A stretch of DNA of 64,000 nucleotides. It comes from Paraburkholderia sacchari (GTDB lineage: Bacteria; Pseudomonadota; Gammaproteobacteria; Burkholderiales; Burkholderiaceae). Of the stretch, positions 18,308 through 26,483 are shown one piece after another. The notes under the pieces were generated by a model that saw nothing but the letters and a program-made list of their open reading frames with translations, was not told where the DNA came from and ran no database searches. Both the position numbers and the translations under genes were made by a program. How positions within the stretch are numbered: the first letter of the stretch is position 1; every line of letters begins with the position of its first letter. The stretch is taken from positions 1 to 64,000 of the forward strand of contig NZ_JTDB02000011.1 in assembly GCF_000785435.2 (NCBI RefSeq), read 5' to 3'.

Positions 18308-19459
18308 TCAGGCCGCCGCTATCAACGGCACCCCCGGCGCATTCGTGACGGTCAAGCGCCGCCGCGCCGCACCGCTTTGCTCGAACAGATGGCAAGCTTC
18401 GGCGGGCACGCGTACGCGCAGCCGCTCGCCCACGCCAACGGGCGTATCGCCGGGAGCTTTCGCCACGAGCGTGCCCGCCGCATGATCGGCGTGCAGGTAG
18501 CTGTGCTCGCCAAGACGCTCGGCCAGCACTGTCGTGCAAGCGATCGACTGGCCGTCGCCATCGAGACGCAAATGCTCGGGCCGCACGCCCAGCGTCACGC
18601 GCTCGCCGCGTTGCAGGCCGCGCCCGTCCACGCTGGCGTGCAGCAGCTCGCCGCTCGCAAGCGTCACTCGCACGCCAGAGTCTTCTACCGAATCCACTTG
18701 GCCATCGATGAAATTCATGCGCGGCGAGCCGATAAAACCAGCCACAAAACGCGACTTCGGATGGTGATAGAGCTCGAGCGGCGCCCCGCTCTGCGCCACG
18801 CTGCCGTGGCGCTCCATTTCCGCGCCCGCATGCAGCAGCACGATGCGGTCCGCCAGCGTCATCGCCTCCACCTGGTCGTGCGTGACGTAGACCACGCTCG
18901 CGTTTTCGAAGCGCTGATGCAGGCGTGCAATCTCCACGCGGGTGTGGCTGCGCAATGCGGCGTCGAGGTTCGAGAGCGGCTCGTCGAAAAGGAACACGCC
19001 TGGCTCGCGCACGATCGCGCGCCCGATGGCCACGCGCTGACGCTGTCCGCCCGAAAGCGCCTTCGGGTGCCGGTCGAGCAGCGCTTCGAGTTGCAGGCTG
19101 CTTGCGGCGGCGCGCACGCGGCGCTCGATTTCGGCCTTCGGCACCTTGGCGATCTTCAGGCCGAACGCCATGTTTTCGAACACCGTCATGTGCGGGAAGA
19201 GCGCGTAACTCTGGAACACCATCGCCACGCCGCGCTCGGCTGCGCTCACCTCGTTGACCACCCGGCCGCCGATACGCAGCTCCCCTTCGCTCAGGTCTTC
19301 GAGACCCGCGATCATGCGCAGGAGCGTGGACTTCCCGCAGCCCGAAGGGCCAAGGAACACGCAGAATTCGTGATGGCCGATGTCGAGATCGACACGCCGG
19401 ATCACGGGCGCGTGCTCGCCGTATTGCTTGCCGACGTTCGTCAACTGGATCATCGCCAT
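18308..19459 (-). CDS. Sugar ABC transporter ATPase (MalK/UgpC-type)
   Basis: The nucleotide-binding subunit has 383 residues. Walker A is GPSGCGKST (about 38-46), the Q-loop is FQSYALFPHM, the signature is LSGGQRQR, Walker B is VFLFDEPLSNLDA and the switch is THDQVEAM. A C-terminal TOBE/MalK regulatory domain covers about 240-383. The ATG at 19459 has a strong GGAGGAG. It is the first gene of the minus-strand galactan operon, facing two palindromic operators 40-110 bases upstream. Confidence 0.92.
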   Translation of the reverse strand: MAMIQLTNVGKQYGEHAPVIRRVDLDIGHHEFCVFLGPSGCGKSTLLRMIAGLEDLSEGELRIGGRVVNEVSAAERGVAMVFQSYALFPHMTVFENMAFGLKIAKVPKAEIERRVRAAASSLQLEALLDRHPKALSGGQRQRVAIGRAIVREPGVFLFDEPLSNLDAALRSHTRVEIARLHQRFENASVVYVTHDQVEAMTLADRIVLLHAGAEMERHGSVAQSGAPLELYHHPKSRFVAGFIGSPRMNFIDGQVDSVEDSGVRVTLASGELLHASVDGRGLQRGERVTLGVRPEHLRLDGDGQSIACTTVLAERLGEHSYLHADHAAGTLVAKAPGDTPVGVGERLRVRVPAEACHLFEQSGAARRRLTVTNAPGVPLIAAA

Positions 19460-19497
19460 GGATTCGTCTCCTCCAATTCGTTATCGCGGCCCGCCGG

Positions 19498-19513
19498 ATT
19501 TAAGCGCTTAAAT
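19498..19513. promoter_or_regulatory. LacI-family operator 1 (perfect palindrome)
   Basis: ATTTAAGCGCTTAAAT is a perfect 16-bp palindrome with the central CG typical of LacI/GalR operators. It lies 39 bases upstream of the ATPase start and between this gene and the divergent lacI-type gene. Confidence 0.8.
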
Positions 19514-19553
19514 TTTTAGCCACAAATTTAGCCGGGGGACTTGCGCGACGGGT

Positions 19554-19569
19554 ATTTAACCGCTTAAAT
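19554..19569. promoter_or_regulatory. LacI-family operator 2
   Basis: ATTTAACCGCTTAAAT matches operator 1 at 15 of 16 positions and lies 56 bases from it centre to centre. The pair would let one repressor dimer-pair cover the galactan operon promoter and possibly its own. A weaker relative, AGCGGCTAAA, lies near 19682-19691. Confidence 0.75.
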
Positions 19570-19713
19570 TTCTGCACGGTCCTGCCGCGCGCTGATCGAT
19601 TCCCGGCTGGGTGTGCACGAAAATTATCAATCCCCGCGGCGGATTGCAACATTTGAGTCGCCGTCCCTGAATATGGGAAATAGCGGCTAAACGACGGCGA
19701 GAAAAGGCAGCAC

Positions 19714-20754
19714 ATGGTCACTTTGTCAGAAGTCGCGCGGCGTGCGCGCGTCACCGCCGCCACCGTCTCGAACGTGCTGCGCAATCGCGAGAAGGTTCGG
19801 CCGGAGACGGCGGAGCGCGTGCTCAAAGCCATCGCGGAACTGGGCTATCGGCCGAACCTCAACGCGCGCGCGCTCGCGCAGGGCCGCTCGTCCACGCTCG
19901 CGCTGATGCTCTCGAACATCGCCAACCCGTTTTATCCCGAGTTCGTAGTCGCGGCCGAGCGCGCCGCGCGCCAGGCCGGCTATTTCCTGATGGTCTGCAA
20001 TACCGACGACGACGCGCAAATCGGGCGCGCCTACCTGAACCAGATCGCGGGCACCCTGGTGGACGGCGTGCTCGTGATGAACACCGACACGGCCATGAAC
20101 GAGCTATGCATCGCCGCCATGCGCAGCGCCCCAATCCTGCTGGCGATGTGGGAGCACCCCGAGAAGCCGCCGGCCCTGCCCTGCGTGGCCGTCGACTTCG
20201 CGCAGGCCGGCGCGCTCGCGGCACAGCATCTGCTCGGGCTCGGGCATCGCAACATCGGCATGTTGATCGGCGACGGCTGCGGCGGTTTGCAGGATGCGCG
20301 CTCGAACGGTTTTCGCACCGCGCTCGCGGCGGGCGGCGTGGTGCGCGCCACGGTGGAAATGGTGGTGCGCGATTCAATCGATTCGGGATACGAAGCATGC
20401 ATGACGCTGATGGCGACTCATCCCGGGCTCACGGCAATCTTCGCGACGAACGACCTGCTTGCGATTGGCGCGATCCAGGCGCTGGTCGGCATGGGGCATG
20501 CGGTGCCGGGCGATGTCTCGGTGATCGGCATCACCGACATCGCTCTCGCTCACCAGGTGCGCCCCGCGCTCACCACCGTTGCGATCCAGACCGAGGCCTC
20601 GGCGGCATTGTCGATACGCAGCCTCATTCGCCTGATCGACGAACCCTTGCAGGGGCCTTCGATGGTGATCGCGCCCGCGCCCGCGCTGATCATGCGCGAC
20701 TCGACCGGGCCGCGCAGAAAGCGCAACGCGCGCGCTGCGAAGGCCGGCGCCTAG
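19714..20754 (+). CDS. LacI-family transcriptional repressor of the galactan operon
   Basis: The product has 346 residues. The N-terminal LacI helix-turn-helix reads VTLSEVARRARVTAATVSNVL, followed by the hinge helix (LNARALAQGRSSTLALM). A periplasmic-binding-protein-like sensor domain fills about 60-335 (SNIANPFYPEFV, DGVLVMNTD, GHRNIGMLIGD, TAIFATNDLLAIGA). It is divergent from the ABC ATPase gene with two 16-bp palindromes between them, so it most likely represses that operon until a galactose-containing sugar is bound. The inducer is inference. Confidence 0.9.
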   Translation: MVTLSEVARRARVTAATVSNVLRNREKVRPETAERVLKAIAELGYRPNLNARALAQGRSSTLALMLSNIANPFYPEFVVAAERAARQAGYFLMVCNTDDDAQIGRAYLNQIAGTLVDGVLVMNTDTAMNELCIAAMRSAPILLAMWEHPEKPPALPCVAVDFAQAGALAAQHLLGLGHRNIGMLIGDGCGGLQDARSNGFRTALAAGGVVRATVEMVVRDSIDSGYEACMTLMATHPGLTAIFATNDLLAIGAIQALVGMGHAVPGDVSVIGITDIALAHQVRPALTTVAIQTEASAALSIRSLIRLIDEPLQGPSMVIAPAPALIMRDSTGPRRKRNARAAKAGA

Positions 20755-21842
20755 AACCGGTCGATCATCCCGAACTGCACGCCGCGCACTGTTGCGCCCG
20801 GCCACGATGGCGGGAGGCCGGCGACGCTCACGCCGCGAAGCGTCATTTCGCCTTGCCCGTGATTGCGCAGCCAGCCGGCGCTCGCGTAAAGCAATACGCG
20901 CCTGGAGACGTCGTACTCGCACGCCGCGCTGAACTGGTCGGCGTCGTTGTCGCCGCCGGAGCGGTCGCGCATATAGGTGTAGCCGAGCGAAGCGCGAAAA
21001 CGCGCGCTCACCGCATAGCGCGCCGATACCGACACACCGTCGTTGTGATAGCGCGGCGTGCCGCCATCGCCGTTGAAGAACGAGATAAACCCCGTGACCG
21101 GGCCATATACATACGAAACGCCGCCGAGGTTCGCACGCAGCGCGCCATTGCCATGCGTTTGCTGGTGCGCGTATGAAATACGGAACGGGCCGTTTTGGTA
21201 GTCGAAGGTTTCGATGTTTCCCGCGATGCCGTTGCCATCGCCATCGCTCGCATTGCGCAGCGCGATCATGAGCGTCGTCGAGAAGCCGTGGAATTCGGGC
21301 GAGAGATAAGTGATGGCATTGCTCACGTACGGCGTGATCTTCGAGAGATTGTTGAGCCCCGAAGCGATGGTGCCCGCGCCGAACGCATCGAGCTCGCCCT
21401 TGAACGGGATGTAGATGGGCGAGTACTGGCGGCCCATGCGCAGCGTCCCGTATTGCGTGCCCAGGCCGATCCACGCCTGGCGGTTGAAAACCGTGTTCGG
21501 CACCGCGAATGTGCCATCGTTCGAGCCGAAGCCGTTCTCGAGGGCGAACAGAATCTGCACGCCGTTGCCGATGTCCTCGGCGCCGCGCAGGCCCATGCGC
21601 GAGCCGCGATACGCGCCCGAGTCCATGCGCGCGACCCAGCCCGCGCCGGGGTTGGTGACTTCGATGCTCGTGTCGAGCAAGCCGTAGAGCGTGACGGTGC
21701 TTTGCGCATGCGCGTCCCGTACATGCGCCGCCAGCACAAAGAGCAAGACCAGCGAGACGAACGCAACGAGCGCGCCTCGCGGCGCGCTCCGTTCGCCAAA
21801 GCGGGCGCGAAACCACGCCCGGGACCGCACACGAAGCCGCAC
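20751..21842 (-). CDS. General outer-membrane porin (OmpC/Porin_4 type)
   Basis: A trimeric-porin-like beta barrel of 363 residues. It has a long basic N-terminus with a signal segment ending AHVRDAHA, then the Burkholderia porin opening QSTVTLYGLLDTSIE, SRMGLRGAEDIGNG, RQAWIGLGTQYGTLRMGRQYSP, and a C-terminal phenylalanine (MIDRF) used for barrel assembly. It starts at GTG 21842, three bases after the gcd stop, so it is probably translationally coupled to glucose dehydrogenase and may feed sugars to it. Its 3' end overlaps the convergent lacI-type gene by four bases. Confidence 0.88.
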   Translation of the reverse strand: MRLRVRSRAWFRARFGERSAPRGALVAFVSLVLLFVLAAHVRDAHAQSTVTLYGLLDTSIEVTNPGAGWVARMDSGAYRGSRMGLRGAEDIGNGVQILFALENGFGSNDGTFAVPNTVFNRQAWIGLGTQYGTLRMGRQYSPIYIPFKGELDAFGAGTIASGLNNLSKITPYVSNAITYLSPEFHGFSTTLMIALRNASDGDGNGIAGNIETFDYQNGPFRISYAHQQTHGNGALRANLGGVSYVYGPVTGFISFFNGDGGTPRYHNDGVSVSARYAVSARFRASLGYTYMRDRSGGDNDADQFSAACEYDVSRRVLLYASAGWLRNHGQGEMTLRGVSVAGLPPSWPGATVRGVQFGMIDRF

Positions 21843-21845
21843 GCG

Positions 21846-24416
21846 TTACTTCGGCAACGCGTAGGCGATCACATAGTCGCCGAGCTTCGTGCCGAACGAG
21901 CCGTGCCCGCCAGCCGCGATCACCACGTACTGCCGCCCGTCGACCGAATAGCTCATCGGCGTGGCCTGGCCGCCTGCCGGCAGACGGGCGCGCCAGATTT
22001 CCTTGCCGGTGTTCACGTCGAACGCGCGGATATAGTTGTCCGCCGTCGCGCCGATGAACGCCACACCGCCCGCCGTGACGATCGGGCCACCCAGCATCGG
22101 CATGCCCATCTTGAACGGCAGCGGGATCGGCGAGCTGTCACGCACCGTGCCGATGCGCTTCTTCCACACGATCTCGTTGGTCTTCAAATCGATCGCGGCC
22201 ATGTAGCCCCATGCCGGCTGCTTGCACGGCAGGCCGAACGGCGAGAGGAACGGGTTGAGCGTCACGCCATAGGGCACGCCGTATTGCGGCTGGATGCCCG
22301 ACTCCGTGCCGCTGCCCTTGGCGCCCGGCTCCGGCTCCATCGGGTTGCCCGGTCCGCGCGGGATCAGCCGCGAGACGAACGGCAGCGCAATCGGGTTGGC
22401 GATGGCGATCTGGCGGTCCGTATCGACGGCAATGCCGCCCCACTCGAACATCCCGAGGTTGCCCGGGAACACCAGCGTGCCTTGCAGCGAAGGCGGCGTG
22501 AAGGTGCCTTCGTAGCGCAGCTTGTGGAACATCACGCGGCATACGAGCTGATCGTACATCGTGGCGCCCCACATGTCGGCGTCGGTGAGCAGCTTCTTCG
22601 GGCGGAACGTGAGCTCGGAGAACGGTTGCGTCGGCGAGACGTGGTCGCCGGGCGCCGCGCCCTGCGGCACCGGCATTTCGGGCGCCGGCACAACGGGCTC
22701 GCCGGTGCGGCGGTCGAGCACGAACAGATTGCCCGTCTTCGCAGGGCCGTACACCACCGGCACGGTCTTGCCGTTCTTGTCGGTGATGTTGTCGAGCGTG
22801 GGCTGCGAGGGCATGTCCATGTCCCACAGGTCGTGGTGCGCGGTCTGGTAGAACCAGGCGAGCTTGCCCGTGGACGCATGCAGCGCCAGGATGCCGCTCG
22901 CGTAGCGCTCCATCAGCGGCGTGCGGTCGCCGCCCCAGATGTCCGGCGTCTTCACGCCCATCGGCAGATAGACGATGTCGAGCTTCGCGTCGTAGGCGGC
23001 GGGCGCCCACGAGTTCGGCGAATTCCACGTGTAATGCTCGCCCGGGCCTGGAATCTTGTTTGGATCCTCCGCGCCCGTGTCGAACACCCAGAGCAGTTCG
23101 CCCGTGCGCACGTCGAAGCCGCGGATCACGCCCGACGGTTCGCGGTTCGAGAAGTTGTCCTCCACCGCGCCCGTCATGACGATCACCTTGTTCGTGACGA
23201 CCGGCGGCGAGGTGGGCTCGTACATGCCCGGCGTATTGACCGGCATCGCGTGCTGCAGATCGAGGTCGCCGTTGTTGGCGAAGCCCGCGCAGCGCTCGCC
23301 CGTGATCGCGTCGAGCGCGTAGAGGTGGCCGTCGTTCACGGGCAGCAGGATGCGGCGCGTGCAGGCGCCGTTTGCCGATGCGGTGGCGGATGGCGCGGCC
23401 GGAACGGCCGCGGTGGCATCACTCGCAGGCGCTGCCGCTTGACTGGCCGATGCGGCTGCGTCGCTCGCGGGCGCAGCACCCAGCGTCGACGAAGCGGCTA
23501 CGGCGTCCGATGCCGCGGCTTGCGCGGACGAAGCGCCGGCTGCAACGTCGCTCGCGGCGGCCGCAGGCGTTGCGGCCGCATTCGCCGCGAGATCGATGTA
23601 CGACACGCCGCGGCAGGTCACGTGCTGAAACGACGGATCGGCTTGCAGCTTCGGATCGAATGTCCACTTGAGCTCGCCCGTCTGCGCGTCGAGCGCAAAA
23701 AGCTTCTGGTGCGGCGAGCACAGATAGAGCAGATTGCCGATCTTCAGCGGCGTGACCTCATTGGTGATCTCGACCGGATCCTTCGGACCTTTCATGTCGC
23801 CCGTGCGGAAGGTCCACGCTACCTGCAGGTTCTTCACGTTTTCCGGCGTGATCTGTTGCAGCGGCGAATAGCGTGTGCCTTCCTGGGTGCGCCCGTACGC
23901 GGGCCAGTCGGAAGGATCGATGCCGTCGGGATTCGCAGCAGGTGTCGTGCCAGCCGATGCGCCGAACGTGCCGTTGATCGTCTGCGGATCGTTGAAGCAC
24001 GCGTAGACCAGCACGCCCGCCCAGATCACAAGTGCGCCTGCGAGCGCGCTCACGCCAGGCTTCCTCGCGCCTTCAAGCCGCCCGCTCACGAGCAACAGCA
24101 GCCATACGCCAAAGACGACCAGCACGCCGGAGCGCGGCGCGAGCGCCCAGAAGTCGGGGCCCGACTCCCAGAGCGACCAGAGTGCCGTGCCCACCAGCAC
24201 GAGCGCATAGAGCACGAGCGCGGCGGGACTGCGCCGGAACAACAGCCACGTCACGCCGAGCAGCACGACGCCGGTCACCACGTAGTACGGGGAACCGCCG
24301 AGCGAAAGCAGCCATGCGCCGCCGATCAGTAGGTAGAGCGCCGTAAGCGAAGTGAAAACTAGCGTAATGCCGCCGATAACTCCGAGCGACGTCGACGATG
24401 CAGGTTGCCTGGACAT
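21846..24416 (-). CDS. gcd: Membrane-bound PQQ-dependent glucose dehydrogenase
   Basis: The enzyme oxidises glucose (and other aldoses) to the lactone in the periplasm and passes electrons to ubiquinone. It has 856 residues. Five membrane segments fill about 10-150, then a periplasmic eight-bladed propeller begins at DWPAYGRTQEGTRYSPL. Conserved PQQ-site stretches include SFQHVTCRGVSY, LPVNDGHLYALDA, WDMDMPSQPTL and GGPIVTAGGVAF. An Ala/Ser/Asp low-complexity insert occupies about 277-350, where E. coli Gcd has a short loop. It is followed by a porin gene three bases on, and another porin lies upstream on the same strand. Confidence 0.93.
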   Translation of the reverse strand: MSRQPASSTSLGVIGGITLVFTSLTALYLLIGGAWLLSLGGSPYYVVTGVVLLGVTWLLFRRSPAALVLYALVLVGTALWSLWESGPDFWALAPRSGVLVVFGVWLLLLVSGRLEGARKPGVSALAGALVIWAGVLVYACFNDPQTINGTFGASAGTTPAANPDGIDPSDWPAYGRTQEGTRYSPLQQITPENVKNLQVAWTFRTGDMKGPKDPVEITNEVTPLKIGNLLYLCSPHQKLFALDAQTGELKWTFDPKLQADPSFQHVTCRGVSYIDLAANAAATPAAAASDVAAGASSAQAAASDAVAASSTLGAAPASDAAASASQAAAPASDATAAVPAAPSATASANGACTRRILLPVNDGHLYALDAITGERCAGFANNGDLDLQHAMPVNTPGMYEPTSPPVVTNKVIVMTGAVEDNFSNREPSGVIRGFDVRTGELLWVFDTGAEDPNKIPGPGEHYTWNSPNSWAPAAYDAKLDIVYLPMGVKTPDIWGGDRTPLMERYASGILALHASTGKLAWFYQTAHHDLWDMDMPSQPTLDNITDKNGKTVPVVYGPAKTGNLFVLDRRTGEPVVPAPEMPVPQGAAPGDHVSPTQPFSELTFRPKKLLTDADMWGATMYDQLVCRVMFHKLRYEGTFTPPSLQGTLVFPGNLGMFEWGGIAVDTDRQIAIANPIALPFVSRLIPRGPGNPMEPEPGAKGSGTESGIQPQYGVPYGVTLNPFLSPFGLPCKQPAWGYMAAIDLKTNEIVWKKRIGTVRDSSPIPLPFKMGMPMLGGPIVTAGGVAFIGATADNYIRAFDVNTGKEIWRARLPAGGQATPMSYSVDGRQYVVIAAGGHGSFGTKLGDYVIAYALPK

Positions 24417-24462
24417 GATGTTCTCAACCTCCGTTTGAGGGCGCCGCTTTCACCGCTCCTGA

Positions 24463-25569
24463 TCAGAACACGTGCATCATGCCGATGTACGCTCCAGTCT
24501 GCGACTCGCCGGCCATCGGGCTCGTGGGCGAGCTCGAATCGCGCGGCGTGGCGAACACCGAAAAGGTACCGTTCTTGCTGTTGTTCACGTACGCAACGGT
24601 GCCGTAAAGGAACGTGCGCGTGCTCAGGTTGTAAGTCGTCCCGAGTGCATAGAGCATGGCATGGCTCGACGGATCATGCGCGGCATCGCCACCACCCTCG
24701 CCCACGTGAATGTAGAAACCCGCCGCCGTCATGGCCCAGCGCGGCGTGGCCTGGTAAGTCGCGCCCAGCCAGTAGTGGTCGGCGCTATGCGCCACGCCCA
24801 CGGGCGAGTCGGGCGCGGAATAGTGCGTGTAGGCAGCCTGAATCTTGAACTTCTGCACGCGCAGATTGCCGCCCGCGAAATACTCGCGCGAGGCGGTGAA
24901 GATGTTCGAAAGGCGGCCGTTCTGGTCGCGCAGTTCGTCATAGATGCCGCGCACGTCGAAGAGCGGCGAGTGATACGAAAGCATGATGCCGTCCGAGCGG
25001 CCGAATTCGCCCGGTGCACCGCTATTCCATGAGCCCGGCTGATTACCGAACGCATATTGCCCCTGCACGTCGAAGCCGTTCCAGACAGGGCTGTGATATT
25101 CGACATTGTTGCTGGTCTGCTGCCAGTTGCGGCCGCGCACGAGCGAAGCCGACGACACCGCCTGCTGCACGAACGGATCGAATTCCCATACGCCATCACT
25201 GTCGATGAAGAGATTACGGCCCGCCTGCAACTGGCCCCACGTCTCGTTCTTCATGCCGACATAGGCGCGGCGCGAGAACAGGCGGCCGCCGCCTGTAGTG
25301 CCGTTCATGATCTGCACGGCGGTTTCGAGGTCGAACAGCGCGCTGGTGCCGCCGCCCAGATCCTCGGTGCCCTTGAGGCCGAACATGCTGGTGCCCCAAT
25401 CGCCGCCTTCCGCGCTCCAGCGGCTCGAACTGCCGCCTTTGCCGTCGGCGATATGGTTCAGGTATTCGATGCCGCCGTCGACGCGGCCGTACAGCGTCAC
25501 GCTAGATTGTGCCGAGGCAGCCGTGCTGGCTGCGAGCAAGACACACGCGCCCAGTTGCATTTTTCTCAT
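24463..25569 (-). CDS. General outer-membrane porin
   Basis: A 368-residue porin that starts MRKMQLGACVLLAASTAASA (signal peptide), then QSSVTLYGRVDGGIEYL. The start is ATG 25569 behind GGGAG; an in-frame opening 30 codons earlier is rejected because it would mask the signal peptide. Barrel features include SMFGLKGTEDLGGG, SRRAYVGMKN and GQLQAGRNLF, with C-terminal phenylalanine (MMHVF). It lies 46 bases upstream of gcd on the same strand, so porin-gcd-porin may be one sugar-oxidation unit. Confidence 0.9.
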   Translation of the reverse strand: MRKMQLGACVLLAASTAASAQSSVTLYGRVDGGIEYLNHIADGKGGSSSRWSAEGGDWGTSMFGLKGTEDLGGGTSALFDLETAVQIMNGTTGGGRLFSRRAYVGMKNETWGQLQAGRNLFIDSDGVWEFDPFVQQAVSSASLVRGRNWQQTSNNVEYHSPVWNGFDVQGQYAFGNQPGSWNSGAPGEFGRSDGIMLSYHSPLFDVRGIYDELRDQNGRLSNIFTASREYFAGGNLRVQKFKIQAAYTHYSAPDSPVGVAHSADHYWLGATYQATPRWAMTAAGFYIHVGEGGGDAAHDPSSHAMLYALGTTYNLSTRTFLYGTVAYVNNSKNGTFSVFATPRDSSSPTSPMAGESQTGAYIGMMHVF

Positions 25570-25779
25570 CGCAGCTCCCAGGTGGATTTCTTGCTTCGAT
25601 TTTCCGTACCGCTGGGGATGCTTCACGCAGCACCGGCGGCCAGACATCGTTCGATGCACACCGGTCCAGCCGCACTGCGTCTTGAAAAATATAGCGCGTC
25701 ATTGAAGCGAATGCATTTTCGCTGCGCTCCGCGATAATGCGCGGCATGGACGGCGGCGCTTCATCCGCCCTTGAACGCG

Positions 25780-26451
25780 CTACAGTCCGTTCTGCGGGTC
25801 GTCGGCTGGATTGGTGCGCGTACGCTTCGCGCCTTCCCGCGTATGAAACACCGGCAGGCGCCAGCCGAAGTGCAATGCCGCGAGCCGCAGCGTCACACAG
25901 GCCGCGGTCGCAACCCAAGGCGTCCAGGACGACGACCACTCGGCTACGTTGAGTCCGATCTGCAATGCTGCGCCCAGCAGTGCTGCCGACGCATAGATCT
26001 CGCGCTCCAGAATCGCGGGCACGCGCGAAAGCAGAATGTCGCGCAGCACGCCGCCGCCCACTGCGCTCACCATGCCGAGCAGGATCGCCGTCTCCGCGCT
26101 GTTGGTCCAGATCCACGCCTTCTGCGCACCCGATACCGCGAACAGTCCCAGCCCGATCGCATCGAAGAACAGCACCGGATGGCGCAGCCGCCGCACTTTC
26201 GGATAGGCGGCAATGGTGAGCGCCGCCGCGAGCAGCGACACCGCCAGATACGCCCAGTTGGACAGCCCCGCTGGCGGGATCGCGCCGATGCTCACATCGC
26301 GCACGATGCCGCCGCCGCAAGCCACCATGAAGGTAACGACGATAATGCCGAACAGATCGAGCCGCCGCTGCCGCGCGGCCACGGCGCCCGAAATCGCGAA
26401 CGCGAAGGTGCCGACCAGATCGAGGACCGTGTACGCCGTATGGGCGTTCAT
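25780..26451 (-). CDS. TRIC/UPF0126-family membrane protein
   Basis: The 223-residue product carries two copies of the glycine-rich repeat typical of bacterial TRIC (YicG-like) channels. The first is FAFAISGAVAA...GGGIVRDVSIG and the second LFAVSGAQKAW...VGGGVLRDILLSRVP. Six to seven hydrophobic helices are visible. Bacterial members conduct monovalent cations. The chosen start is ATG 26451 (MNAHTAYTVLDL). It follows the amidohydrolase gene by 32 bases on the same strand. Confidence 0.85.
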   Translation of the reverse strand: MNAHTAYTVLDLVGTFAFAISGAVAARQRRLDLFGIIVVTFMVACGGGIVRDVSIGAIPPAGLSNWAYLAVSLLAAALTIAAYPKVRRLRHPVLFFDAIGLGLFAVSGAQKAWIWTNSAETAILLGMVSAVGGGVLRDILLSRVPAILEREIYASAALLGAALQIGLNVAEWSSSWTPWVATAACVTLRLAALHFGWRLPVFHTREGAKRTRTNPADDPQNGL

Positions 26452-26483
26452 ATGCGCACCGACGTGCGCACCCAGTACTGCAC

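Noticed and set aside
21195..24332. Very long open frame (over 1000 codons) on the plus strand opposite gcd and the porin
   Set aside because: It is antisense to conserved genes, Arg/His/Ala-rich without any motif, and is expected from third-position GC bias at this GC content.
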